In this document: piece by piece, positions 32,544 to 43,750 of the stretch
How the letters are laid out: every line of letters begins with the position of its first letter
How positions within the stretch are numbered: the stretch's first letter is position 1
Assembly (NCBI GenBank): GCA_030374735.1
Contig: JASCIV010000048.1
Location: 1-62,747 of the forward strand
Direction: 5' to 3'
DNA from: Gracilaria caudata
Taxonomy: Eukaryota; Rhodophyta; Florideophyceae; Gracilariales; Gracilariaceae
Length of the DNA: 62,747 bases
Notes under the pieces: generated by a model
What the model was told of the DNA's origin: nothing
The model's input: only the letters and a program-made list of their open reading frames with translations
Database searches by the model: none
Made by a program: the position numbers and the translations under genes

Positions 32544-32933
32544 ATGTATTCTGAGGAACTTTTGAAAGTTGATCCGGACCCGGTCCCGCATATAAAACCG
32601 TGGGCAGTTGAGCCTCTGAAGGCGTGTCGCGAGCGTCTCATTTTTCGTGTAGCGACATCGAAAGCAAGATTTCGTCTCAATCCCCTTCCTCGCAAGCTCA
32701 TCCTCAAGCGTTCCCGCGTCTGCGACATTAGCGTTCAGAGTCGGCGTCAGCTCCAGATCCATCAAGGCGGGCGTAAACACCAGCGAGACTTTCGTCTTGC
32801 GATCTATAGGGAAAGGGATATCGCTTGCGCCATTTGCAATATACGCTTCTCCGGAGCCCACGATCTCCGAGTGCATTATCGTAGTCGCCGTCATCGTGCG
32901 ACATTTAGGAGGAATAAAAATATTACTATCTAG
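32544..32933 (+). CDS. Small basic U1-like C2H2 zinc-finger protein
   Basis: 129 residues from the ATG at 32544. Two finger-like units: residues 57-79 (SRVCDISVQSRRQLQIHQ and GGRKH), where Ser57 replaces the first zinc-binding Cys, so it is probably broken; and 95-117 (CAICNIRFSGAHDLRVHY then RSRRH), which has C95, C98, H111 and H117 intact. C-x2-C-x12-H-x5-H is the spacing of U1/matrin/JAZ fingers, which usually bind RNA or dsRNA. The remainder is Arg/Lys-rich. The whole ORF is free of stops amid decayed elements, so it may be under selection or young. It could also belong to an unrecognised mobile element. Confidence 0.55.
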   Translation: MYSEELLKVDPDPVPHIKPWAVEPLKACRERLIFRVATSKARFRLNPLPRKLILKRSRVCDISVQSRRQLQIHQGGRKHQRDFRLAIYRERDIACAICNIRFSGAHDLRVHYRSRRHRATFRRNKNITI

Positions 32934-34473
32934 GGACTGAGTGCCTCTTCCCATCACTTTGTTGCGACAAATTTTATATCTTCTATCAATGCATATATCT
33001 TTGTTTCTCTTGTGTCCAAATACATTACTTTGTCTAAGCTTGGCCTCCGCATCTGTCTGTTGTGTTGTCTTTCTTTTCTTTGTCGCAGATTTGCTATTGA
33101 CTTTGGTAGTGCTCTCTGCCCGCTGGGCTGGTACTCCCTACGAAAGCATACATTTTCATTTACTTCTCTGCGTTCCTCTACTAAAGTGTGTCATTGCCAG
33201 CGTCGTACCATAAATGAAGTTCTCACCACATTCGTAATCTGTCAAAAGCAAACTGACAAACGTGTGTTAGCATACCCTGAATAGCCGCCCAACGGCTTCT
33301 TGCCAAACATCTTCTACAACATCTTCAATGCACACACGTATACAAAACTCACACGTTACTGCTGACACAAAAAGGTTCAGATCAAGGGTCATATCTTGAA
33401 ATTAGCCGCACAAATTCTGCATGGCACAATCTAAATGAAGCTGAGAATGAACCCTTTGCCAGCTCGCTCTCTATGGCCCTTATTGTAAACTGGATGTAGC
33501 TGTTCCTACTAGTTTCTCACGCTAGACTGCAAAAAATCACAGAAAGGCTATTCAGGTGAAAACAAGACGAGGCGAGCTGAGAGTGGCAGTACACAGAATC
33601 TTAGTACTGCGACTCTCTTCTTATACCAAGACAAATAAAAACGTAATCTCGGCAGTATAAAAGAAGTAATCATGATAACATATAAATACACACTGGAATG
33701 CAAATTCTTGTAGACAATACAATACTTGAATTCAAACCACCACACAAAACGTTCAAAGTCACTGAGAAAAAATGATCCTTGTCTTCAATCCAAACCGTGT
33801 ACAAGAATCATCTCTAGTGGGTGTCATATGTTTTGAAATTTCAATAAATCTCTCGTATAACTATCTGCATTTCCAATATCAACAAAATAATCATAATTGA
33901 TACAGGTACAAAACTAATCACCAAGATTGAATAGCTACTTAAGCCATTAGCATTTAATACATTCGTAGACCATTCTGTGCTTTGTACACTTGCAATAAAC
34001 CATTTTATATAATGTGAATAGTTGATAACTTAACACAGGAATAAGTAGATGAAAAGTAACTGCAACGAAGATTGACATAAACTTAGTCTATACGACATTC
34101 TCCTTATTTTACTTGCAAAAGTCTTTCTCTAATTCTCAGAAGGAGATACAAAAGTTTTCTAACTGTATTCAACATATTTTAGTTGACATACTACCACAAC
34201 GATCGAGGTCTACTTTAAGATTAGTCATGACACGAATCTATAATGCGTTCAGATCAGAGCACAAAAAGAAAAGCTTCCAAATTTCTTAACCTTTATTTTA
34301 TCATCATCATTTCCCGGAATACGTACATGTGCAGAGCGTCTGATCTTTGTTATGGTCTCCTTGCTCATCATTTCCGGCATGTGCGTTTGTAGCAAATAAA
34401 CGCGGCAGTCCTTGCAGCAAGAAGTTATAGAAGAGGAGAGTTTGCGCGAAGGTATCATTCGATGTTTTGTCTG
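32934..34473. other. AT-rich stretch, nothing recognised
   Basis: No gene recognised. The stretch is notably A+T-rich between about 33550 and 34250 and has no obvious repeats at this scale. Confidence 0.35.
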
Positions 34474-34778
34474 GGAGAGTGAACGTTTGCCACAACTTTA
34501 AAAAGTGAACATTCACTCTTTCTGGAAAAAATGACCGTTCAATACCTTACAGAAGTGAACATTTACGGCTACTTACGGCAGTGAGCGTTCACTGCTACCT
34601 CCAGCAGTAAACGTTCACTGCTACCTATGGCAGTGAACGTCAACTGCGTTTTTACAGCAGTGAACGTTTACTGCGTTTGTACGGCAGTCAGCGTTCTCTT
34701 CTGTAAGTAGTAGCGGACGTTTACTGCCTGACAGCAGTGAGCGTTTACCGATACTTAAAGCAGTGAACGTTCTCTGCA
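34474..34778. repeat. Cluster of about 11 palindromic repeats, 26-27-base period
   Basis: Degenerate copies of GCAGTGAACGTTCACTGC occur at about 34475, 34502, 34552, 34577, 34604, 34629, 34656, 34683, 34709, 34732 and 34759. Spacing in the second half is a steady 24-27 bases. Linkers vary (TACCTATG, TACCTCCA, TTTTTACA), so it is an array of binding-site-like palindromes rather than a simple tandem duplication. A matching cluster lies at 38447-38566. Confidence 0.75.
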
Positions 34779-36706
34779 TGTGTAGAGGAATGAGATGTGC
34801 ACCCGCGCAAAGTGAGAGACTTCAGATCCGAGTGATGAAGAGTAGTACTTGGGTTCACAGAGGCACTTCAATTTGTTTGACACCATCATTTCTAAGCGTC
34901 CGAGTGCAGTCTAGAGCACGCATCAAATAGATTTCTAATATAATTTATGAACTCAGAAATGACAATGCAGGCGTCTAATTCAGCTGTTCATGGCTGAGCA
35001 AATGCGCAGATCGAACCTAGACTTCAGTCGGGACGACATTGAAGCGTCAAAGTGTCTTCAATCATTGAACTTCTCTCATTTTTTAAGCGCTATAGATACA
35101 ACATTCGTCTCCATATACTCACTTTCGCACACGCCGCTTTTCAACCTACTCTCTTACACTCTTCCATCTCACATTGGAGCCTTTCACAGCCCATGACCTC
35201 GTCCCCTCCATCTCATACCCAGCCGTCTCACATTCAGTACCTAGTCTTGCGCTGGAGCCTACCGCGGTGAGAAAATTGTGAGCTAAGATACGCCAGAGGC
35301 AATCATCGAGCAGAGTTCAAATCAAAAGAGAGCAGGTTTCGCCTTTCACTTGAGGAGCTTTTCAAAAAATCAGCAGCTGGAAAAGAGAATCAAAATCTTT
35401 CAATCTGTTCCTATAAGTTCTCAAAGCCATGGAACCGAAAGTTCTAATGCGTCCTAAGCAAGGCGGCAGGGCACGGACTGGTTTCAAAGTACCTCCCCAA
35501 ATACTTTTCGAAGAGACTAAGCACTTCCAAACATTGCTACAGCACATTACTCGACTAGCACGGCTGAATCACAAAGATGTCGTGTTGGAATGATTAACAT
35601 GAGAGAACTTCGCGAAAGAAGTAGATGGATAAAAGGAAGGCTTTGCATTTCTGTTCGTTGCAAATGCGTGACAAACATTCGAAACTTGTACGAAACACAA
35701 ATGCACATGCATAGGTTGCAACAATACTGACTACTAGACTACATTTAGAAGCAGTAATAAGGCGTTCTGAGTAGTGGAAACATTTTGCATATAAAAGGAG
35801 TGGCAAAGAAACTGAGCCAAATATCAGTTGTCTTGTCAACTCAACTCCGATAACTTTGAAAGGTCGATATGATTTCACGTAACGCCTCAAGTTGAAACCG
35901 TGCGGCTCTACGACGATCGAAACAACATCTGAATTCTTTTGAGAATGCATTGGTTTGGCGATTCTAGCTGATTCGCAAACGTCGGGAAAATTATATCCAG
36001 CAGAACCTCATTGGAGCTAGAAAATCTATGGGAGCATTGAGGTATTTGTCTCAACCATTAAACCAGACTCATGTTCTCGAGCAGAAGCCTATGACTAATT
36101 TCTAGTCGAACAGAGTTCTAAAGAGTAATAGATTCGAAAGCGTTGCATTCAATACTTGTCCCTGCTCACCGTCCTTGAGAAATTTGTCTGATCGTAGTAG
36201 CATTCGAGACTGCTTAGAAGGCTTCAAGAAAAGCTCAATTAGTCAAACGGATTCCCCAAAACTTTCAGCTGCCAAATCACTCTAAAAGAAGTACATTTTA
36301 GGTCTGCCGAAGAGTATCGAACGCGGTGTGGAACTTTGGAGCCTCGGAGATCACAAAAACGTAGTCGCCTTTCATAAGTTTGACAGGGCTGAGTTCAAGG
36401 AGCAAATCTTACACGGCTATTCCGATACCTGGTGAACGGAATCAGGTCTGAAGTCTGCTAATGACAAATTTAAATGTTAATTAACTTGGTTCTTTCGGAA
36501 GTAGATGATATCTCCGAATTTGATATGCACGAACACAGTTCTTGGAGTTTTGCTCCCGATCTCTTTCACAAACGCTGAGATGATAACGGGTCTCCATTAA
36601 AGCTGAGTGCGTTATTCGCTTGGAAAGGAAAGAAAAAAAGCGTGACGTTCTTCGACGGTCGTTCTCTGAACACTTTTATTGATTCAAATTCTTCACGACA
36701 TGAAGA
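34779..36706. other. Stretch between palindrome cluster and recombinase, nothing recognised
   Basis: Only short frames on both strands, with no family match. Confidence 0.3.
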
Positions 36707-37087
36707 GTGCTACGAGAAAATTTACTGGCGCCAATTCTTTCTCTAACAATGAATTGGATAACGCAGATCTTCAGTTGCAGTCAGTTTTACGAAACTGTCA
36801 ACACATCATATAGCAAAAGCGCCTTTGACAATATGGAAAGATCTGAAGGTCTTTTGGTGGAATATGCGAAGAAACATAATGCCCATGATCCAGTTAAAGT
36901 TTCCTTTCGCTTTAGACAGCTATTGATGGATCTTCTTGTCGAAAACTGCCGTTCTAACCTAAAAAAAGATGAGCGTGGACACGATGGGAGAACAAGTTCA
37001 AGACTTGAGTCTCGTATACTCCAAGTATGTCCACAAAGGCTCGTGAAATTGATATCAAATAGAAAATTGCTCACGGAAATCCATTGA
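36707..37087 (+). pseudogene. Coding-like segment upstream of the tyrosine recombinase
   Basis: An open frame encoding a charged helical segment (NMERSEGLLVEYAKKHNAHD, VSFRFRQLLMDLLVENCRS). It could be the N-terminal, DNA-binding part of the recombinase joined by an intron ending at ...CTCCACAG (37472), but I cannot identify a matching donor. Confidence 0.3.
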
Positions 37088-37472
37088 GAAGGAATCTAGA
37101 TTTCGAGAGGTTTAGAAGAGCCTTTAGGCTCTGGTAAAAGGCATACCGTACTTTTCGTTAACGACTTCTGGGCATTGGCTGGGTTCTGGTAGACTTTTTT
37201 GGCTTTGTCCATTTAATGTCCGCCATCGAAATTTACGCTACTGTTTCTCATAAAATTTTTGTCCGCCAAAAAACTTCTTGTACGGCACCAGTGCACCAGA
37301 TGTCCGACCAAGATCCATGTTGGCTTTTCCTGGGGAGGGTGAATCTTGCTCGATATGATGGCGTGAAAATGTGAGCAAGACCAATTTCTGCGGAAATTGT
37401 CTGCGATCATTCTGAACAGCTCTGGTTTGGTTCTGGGTCTGTGCTAATAATGGATTTCAATCTCCACAGTTT

Positions 37473-38246
37473 CTGCGTATTGGGTTTGTACCTAGGACAC
37501 AGATACGATGAGATTTTGAAACTCCGCATGGAAAGCGTGTCAATTGGAAGGCAGTCGGCAACTCTTACTCTAAACACAGCAATCAAGAACTCCACTTTCG
37601 AGCGAGTGTATGAAATATCTGATCGGGATGGCAACAGTCCATTATTCCTCTCCATATATAGATCCATTAATTGCTCTCCATTCTTGGGTTTATAATCAGA
37701 GGAATTGAGCCCGGGTACCTTTTTCCTCCCATTATTACCACGAATGCTGATTCCAGCATGGATCTCTTCAAATCACTTTCCTGCAACATATCCACTACGT
37801 TCATGAAATCCAGATTACTGCTATTAAGAATTGGTACCGAAGATGTTAGGGCGTATACTGGACATTCGCCAAAGAGAGGATGTGTTCGGTTTCACAAAAC
37901 ACTCGGATACATGGATGAGTACATCATGAGGAAGCTTGGAATGGTGAGCCCCAATGCGTACTCAAAGAACTGGAAAGCTTATAATAACGATGCGCCGCTA
38001 GAGTTGCCGCGGCTCAACAGCTGGCAGCACATGGTAAAACATGCAAAAAGTCTATCTGGCTGGAAAAAACAGATTGAAGACAGGCAAGCACACAAAGAGT
38101 TCAAGAAAGAAGTATTAATACAGACGAATTTTTCTTTGTATTTGATTTCTGGGAGAGGTGAAGGCATCTTGGTGAATTATCTACAGAGAACACCCCTTTC
38201 TTTTACCTCTATGGTACAAATTAGTTGCCCTCATACTTCCTTTTAA
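37473..38246 (+). pseudogene. Degenerate tyrosine recombinase (Crypton/DIRS-like catalytic domain)
   Basis: First half: FCVLGLYLGHRYDEILKLRM contains the catalytic Arg block (G-x-R-x-x-E-x-x-x-L). ATLTLNTAIKNSTFERVYEI fits the beta-strand pair with the catalytic Lys. The frame stops at 37695. The second half, in another frame, has GYLFPPI, then GTEDVRAYTGHSPKRGCVRF and LGYMDEYIMRKLGMVSP, the H-x-x-R box region and following helices, and SKNWKAY with candidate catalytic tyrosines. In the box, Lys occupies the usual Arg position (H-S-P-K-R). Such enzymes integrate DNA by a covalent phosphotyrosine intermediate. The frameshift and K substitution suggest it is inactive. It lies between two palindromic repeat clusters. 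Confidence 0.65.
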
Positions 38247-38446
38247 AGCTTGCTGCTTATGACCGTTTCAGGGTCGTAAAATCTGTTCTCGTTCTCAACG
38301 TATGGTACACAATTTGGCGCTGGAGGCTTGCGCATATTTTTCTACATATTCGAGGCGGATTCATCTTCTGCATGGTTCCAAGAAATATCGTTTCGATTTC
38401 CATGCTTGCGCCGCACAAACTGTATCTGTTGACAAAGCCCTACATT

Positions 38447-38566
38447 GGCAGTTAAAGTTCACTGCCGCGGTGGAGCAGTGAGCGCTCACTTCGGCCGCAA
38501 GGAATGGACTTTTGCTGCCCCCGCTACAGCAGTGAACGTTCACGGCGACGGTACAGCAGTGAGCCT
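38447..38566. repeat. Second cluster of the palindromic 26-27-base repeat
   Basis: Copies at about 38447 (GGCAGTTAAAGTTCACTGCC), 38473, 38501 (weak), 38527 (AGCAGTGAACGTTCACGGC) and 38554, spaced 26-28 bases, with the same core as 34474-34778. A few looser half-sites (CTTCACTGCA, TAGTGAACTG) follow up to 38655. Confidence 0.7.
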
Positions 38567-38974
38567 ACATCGCCGCAGTACAGGTCATGGTGCGTATCGT
38601 GTCTGGCGAGGTGTTATAGCCCAACAAAGCTTCACTGCAACTTTGTAGTGAACTGTCTACAAGGTCAGAACATTTTATCGAGTGGAATCTGTTTCTCAGC
38701 TTTCTTCGCACGTTTATGAGACCCGCAGTTCCCTTTTCTTCTTCTTTTTCGGCCCCCCCGACCAGCTATGACTCCCAGCTCTCTAAATTCTGACACAAGA
38801 TGTACTCCTGTATCTGTCTCAGTAGCGTTTGTCAATGTTTAATTGACAGGCATTACGGGTGAGACTCATAAATATCCAACAGTTTCTGGTTCTTGACGTC
38901 GAAACATATTACGTGATTAATGCCGTGTCTTCCTTTAGTCGCAGTAAAAATTTCCCGGTCATTTGTTCCGATAT
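38567..38974. other. Intergenic stretch, nothing recognised
   Basis: No gene recognised. T-rich run around 38730-38755. Confidence 0.3.
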
Positions 38975-39409
38975 TCAGTTCCATATAGCATGAACATCTC
39001 GCTTTGACACACGCACTCTTCGTAGCTCTAGATTTGGGAGCTCACATCCCAACCACATTTCAGCGTCCCCAATGCGCACCATTGGCGACACCAAATTACC
39101 TACTAGAAGTTCCTGTGTAATTCGGATGTCCAAAAATGGACCAATTACATTTCGCGTAGCTAACTGAAGACAAAACCGGCCGCTCCGAGACACGACCATC
39201 CTTGACGAAGATATAATTTGCAAACTACATCGACTTCTTCCTCTACCGCCAGGGCAACGAATTTCGACTGAAAATTCGTGTCTTTTAGAAACCAATCGGC
39301 AAATCTTTCGATGGATATGAAAGAGAGGTGCAAACTTCCGCTTACCGAAAAAGATTAATCCAAATTCCTCTGAGTGACAACTTCGCATAGACCCTGCAGA
39401 ACACCACAT
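38975..39409 (-). CDS. Unrecognised ORF, about 144 residues, doubtful
   Basis: From the ATG at 39409 the frame is open to 38975, and it is open upstream to 39568 without ATG. The product is basic, with segments such as GPFLDIRITQELLVGN and LRRVRVSKRDVHAIWN, not obviously low complexity. No family was recognised. It could be an exon of a larger gene or a chance frame. Confidence 0.25.
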   Translation of the reverse strand: MWCSAGSMRSCHSEEFGLIFFGKRKFAPLFHIHRKICRLVSKRHEFSVEIRCPGGRGRSRCSLQIISSSRMVVSRSGRFCLQLATRNVIGPFLDIRITQELLVGNLVSPMVRIGDAEMWLGCELPNLELRRVRVSKRDVHAIWN

Positions 39410-41428
39410 CTGTACAGCGCGCTTGCGAACGGTTTGCCGCGAAGATTGTGGAGCTGGATTCGGTATCAAGTTTCGCTGTCCGTTCCATTCCGTCTGGAGT
39501 ACTGCTCTGGCAATAAATGCTTGTCTCTTGGGCTGAACCCAGAATACAAGACTTCCTCGACTTCCCAAGGCTTCTCTTTTTCCGATTTATTGTTTTCCAA
39601 AAGTCCCAGCCCGTACGTCACGTTTGACTCCAGAACTCTTCCCGGGCGAGCAGAGCACCACTCGAATACCCATCTAAGACATCACTTCGACAAACGATGT
39701 GTATGAAGGATTCCTGGTGGCCAATCGACATATTTCACTTCAAATCGTGGTCCGTTTTCTGTCGAAATGCGGTTAACATTTCTGACTTCCAGCTTTATCT
39801 CTTCGTCTTCCTTTTTATGCCATAGCTTCTTTCGCCGCTCTCCAGCGAAATCGGGCAATCCTAACTGCTCTTCTCCGTGCGCAAAGTCTGCTGGGTGTTT
39901 CGGGTGGAGCCTCGGTTGGCTATGCTGGGTTAGCTTCGTCAGCTCCCATTACCAGAAGTTGTCGGAGGAAAGCGATGAGATTGATATGGCGATTTGCTTC
40001 TGGGTCTCCATTGCATTCAGACAGCCACACTGGGCTACAGCAGACCGTTTGTGAACGAAATAGAGTCGAAAAAGTGACCAGCTGCGCTTTCCTGGACAGC
40101 AGACCGTCGGTGAACGGAGTAGAGGGGACAAAGTGGCCACCGACGATTTCCTGGCTAAGGGATAATTTAAACTGTACCTTATGTGAAGCACAACTCTGGA
40201 GTGACCATCGCCTTGTGCATGTTTCCACCTCAGTAGCGATATCCGGAATGGACGCGCTGTGGCTCCCAAACAGGAACATTTGCGCTGGGCTGCTCTGATT
40301 GATTGTGAGCTGCAACCTACAAATTAGTGTCATTCTCGCCGACGCCGTACGTCTGGTTACGTCTCCAGGTTTACCTCTACCGCTAGGTATCACTCATCCG
40401 CCGCCACTTACGAAACGCTATTGCCAAAACTCATTTCTCTCTCATCCGTAGCAGCTTAATTCCAGAGTTGATGCTCGCCTTTGAATCGACGCAAAGTTTT
40501 CTTTATCATGTCCCCTCGCAGTACGGCACCCACAAAACACCTCAATCAACTGCATTCGATAGCTCAGTAACTTGCCAGTCACCACCAATACAACTGCTTA
40601 CTTCAGCTGCGCCCTATCGGCCATCACTCATCACCATCGTCATTATCTGTGCACCAATGCGGTTTCTTGACAAGCACGAGCTGAAGAAATCCTGGCGCTC
40701 TATCACGCTCTGGAAGTGGAAAAGCGAAAATGCCATCGGTAGTGCCGCATCCAGCGTGTGTTTGTAGTCGCTAGTTTGCACAGCTGTGCCGAGACCTTGG
40801 TTGCACAGTGCGCGCCGTCAGAACGTTGTTCTCTCTACGTGATAGAGGGTGCGCATCTTGCGTGGCGTTGACAGCCGAACTGCAGCGCGCGCGCCCTTTG
40901 CGCCCGAGGTTGTAACGGTTAGAGAACGGGGCCTGGGTGCCGTGCCTTCAGGGCTCTACAGCATTTTTGCCCTTGTTCACGTAGATCGTCAGCGAAAAAC
41001 AGAACCGGTTTCCAAAACGTTTTCGGAGATTCTAAGCGCTCGATCTCGTCGCGAAGCCGCCTAACCAAATCCTCAATATCCGGGCCGCCGCCGCGAACTG
41101 CCGGCGTTGGATGCTCTCCGTCGCGACCCATGCAGCCTCTGCGTGCCCAACGTCTGCCTAAATTTCTTCAAGTAAATGTCCTGATCCTTCGTCTACCTAT
41201 CTCGCTCATCTCAATGAGCGAGAAGCGTTCAAAAATATCCATCGAATTTTGTCACACAAAGCGTTGCAGCAGGCTTGGTCTCCGTTTGATTAATTCGTTT
41301 TAGGCCTCATATCCCTCATTTGGACATACGAGGCTGCATATGTTTCATATTTATTCTCTTTTTCGGCTTTCATCCAAAGTGCCGTCCATTCCACAATATA
41401 CCGTTTACAGATCGTCCCCACATACACC
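39410..41428. other. Stretch without a secure gene; one 59-base tandem duplication
   Basis: Frames on both strands are short and unlike known proteins. 40038-40096 and 40097-40155 are two tandem copies of a 59-base unit starting CAGCAGACCG and ending TTTCCTGG, similar but not identical. A GC-rich patch lies at 40800-41130. The 5' part of the non-LTR element that follows may begin somewhere here. Confidence 0.4.
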
Positions 41429-42448
41429 ATGGCAATCTCTCGAACGGTTGCGACACTTCAATTACGCTTCGGTCTTGGTACCGAGTTTGCTGTCGACAGT
41501 TTAACTGCTGCGGCGGAAGCGAATGGCCGTCTTCCGCATTTTCAACACGTCTGTCAAGATGCAATCGTCAATCGCTTATATGACAGAAGTGCCCTGAATT
41601 TGTCCTTCACTTCCTCTGCAACACGTCTGAAAATTGGGCAAAAGGCGCTCATCTGCCCAAATGAAGCCTCTTTGATTTTTACGTGGCGTCCATAACCGAA
41701 ATAAAATCCAACGATCGCTCCGGAACTTTGGTAAAAATAATGGAACTGAGGTTGGGTGAACTTGTCTTTTCCGGAGCTCCGGTCTGTAACGCAGGTACAG
41801 GAGCGTTGTTTCAAACACTTCAAGGCGCTGGTTATCACAAAATGATGTAAGCAGTCATCAAGGGCTGTACTCGTCGACCTACCGCCTTTCGCGATACCTT
41901 GTACAAGAAACTCAAGCAACTTTCTCCTTGTTTACATGTACACCATAGTAGACGTTTCTCTCTGAGAGTCCTCTTACCGATATTCGGAAACAGCGGCTAC
42001 ATCTCTTCATAGAAGACTCTCGGTTTCACTCGCAACCACTGGGACTCGATATGACCATTGTCAGCCGTAAAAACTGGACCTACACCGCTCATGCCTCTCG
42101 ATACGCTGGCGATGGCGCCACCAAGGCTGAAGAGCGTAAGCATCGCAAATACGACTCGCTTTGCACAAAGAATTTTGTGCCCCTTATCCCGTCCGGTTTT
42201 GATTTGTACAGCGGCGCTGGAACATCGCTGAAGGCCTTCGTCCATAAGTTGGCGGAGTTATTGTCCAAGCTTCGTGGCTCGAATCCTCAGCTGGAGTACC
42301 GCGCTGTCATACTGCTCCCCGAACGAATGACCGTACAGCACACGGCTTCAACAGTCAACCGGCGGAGCCTACACGGCGCCTCAAACGCCTTGGCGTAGCC
42401 ATCCTCCCTCCCACTCCAAATAAAATCAATTTCATCATCATCATCATC
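41429..42448 (+). mobile_element. 3' end of a non-LTR retrotransposon (LINE-like), decayed
   Basis: TVATLQLRFGLG, NGRLPHFQHVCQ and NRLYDRSALN resemble the LRLRLGL...H-x-C...R-H/Y-D block that follows reverse transcriptase in some LINE-like elements. After frameshifts, ATKAEERKHRKYDSLCTKN and FVPLIPSGF match the KY...FVP C-terminal module. The last frame stops just after NALA at 42398. AATAAA follows at 42419-42424, and a (CAT)n microsatellite tail spans 42432-42448, a usual kind of LINE 3' terminus. The RT domain itself was not found. Confidence 0.5.
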
Positions 42449-42679
42449 GCTCACCTCACGAGTCTATGAAGTCATTGTCGTCGAAGACGATCCAAATCTT
42501 CATACTTTCAACGTGAAAATCAGCGCTGAAGCCTCAGTAGTTTGGATTCTTCGTAGCACCTTCAAAGCTCATCAGGCTTGCATCCCGTCACCTGCTTCTA
42601 CACAGTCGGTCTCAGCCCAGTTTCGGCTCCCTTTCTCAATAATATCTTTTCATCTTCAGTACGAACTGTAAAATCATAC

Positions 42680-43750
42680 TAAGAAGCTTTGCGCAAGATC
42701 TATCTTGGACTGTCTCCACGAGATTTTCACGAAAAACTCCAGAGGGCTGGTGTATTGGCGGACGGTAGCAATATAATGAGTGCATTGCGTTCCCGAGCTG
42801 CAAGTGTCGTGGAAGATATGCCGGGCAACGTAAAAGGCGAGTTGAAGGGTTTCAAATCTCGTTTGGCGAAACCAAACCGCATCAAGAAAGCTCTGCACAA
42901 GAACCTCTGAATTTTTGTGGCGAAGTATCAAAGCACAGCAGACTTCTTCGAGAAGAAGAAAAGGGCCTAGAACTTCGCGGAGAGTACAGCTGTGACTATC
43001 AAGTTTGTCCGCAACATGCTGATATTTAATGATCAATGGCTTCAGTATCTGTTAGTTTTGGTCTTCTTTTTGGCGGTTTGCTATGAATGGTTCTTGCTCG
43101 CTACAATGCACCGCAAAATCGCGAAAAACGTGCCAAGAGGGCAAGACACGAAAAAATTGTGGATGGAGGATCTAACTTTGGCGGATGAAAAGCAGTTTAT
43201 GTCTCTACTTATTAAGGATATTACGCGTTACCTTCCAAAGGTTCACCAAATGGCTACGATATACTTACCAATCCAAAGATGACAGACTATGATGGAGTTA
43301 GAACTTCAAGAATTCATTGGCTTTTTTGCGTGACATCTTCGAATACATTGCAGTTGGGACCGCTTCGTCTGAGAGCAGAAGAGACAAGTTTTTTGGCGGT
43401 TTGGTCGAATTACAAAGTCTGGTAGTCGGCCGTGGCGGATTTTGTTGTAGAAAGCGCATGGCTCAATTAACTTTTAAAAATGGTGAGGAGCGAAACTCTT
43501 GCTATGCATTTTTATCGTCACGAAGTGATATTGCTCCTCCGAACACACGAATGGAAAGCGTCATATCCCAGACTGTGGAGTACAGAACGAAAATCTCCAA
43601 CTTGGCGAAACTCTCAAAGCCAAGAGCTTTCTACGATATTTGTCAGTTTTAGGAAGTCTTGCGTTCAGTCACGGCCAAGACTTTTGCTTCTATGGTCGAA
43701 AAGCAAAATATGGAGCCAGTGTCGTAGAGCAGGATAGACGTTCTGACGAT
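42680..43750 (+). pseudogene. Decayed coding region, unknown family
   Basis: One frame stays protein-like for over 1 kb, with scattered stops: LRKIYLGLSPRDFHEKLQRA, SALRSRAASVVEDMPGNVKG, then after two stops a membrane-helix-like segment WLQYLLVLVFFLAVCYEW, and LADEKQFMSLLIKDITRYLP. A frame shift follows near 43280. No domain was recognised. Probably a relict transposon or host gene. Confidence 0.3.

Noticed and set aside
34474..34778. CRISPR array
   Set aside because: The repeats are short, degenerate palindromes with linkers of about 8 bases rather than unique spacers, and the DNA is eukaryotic.
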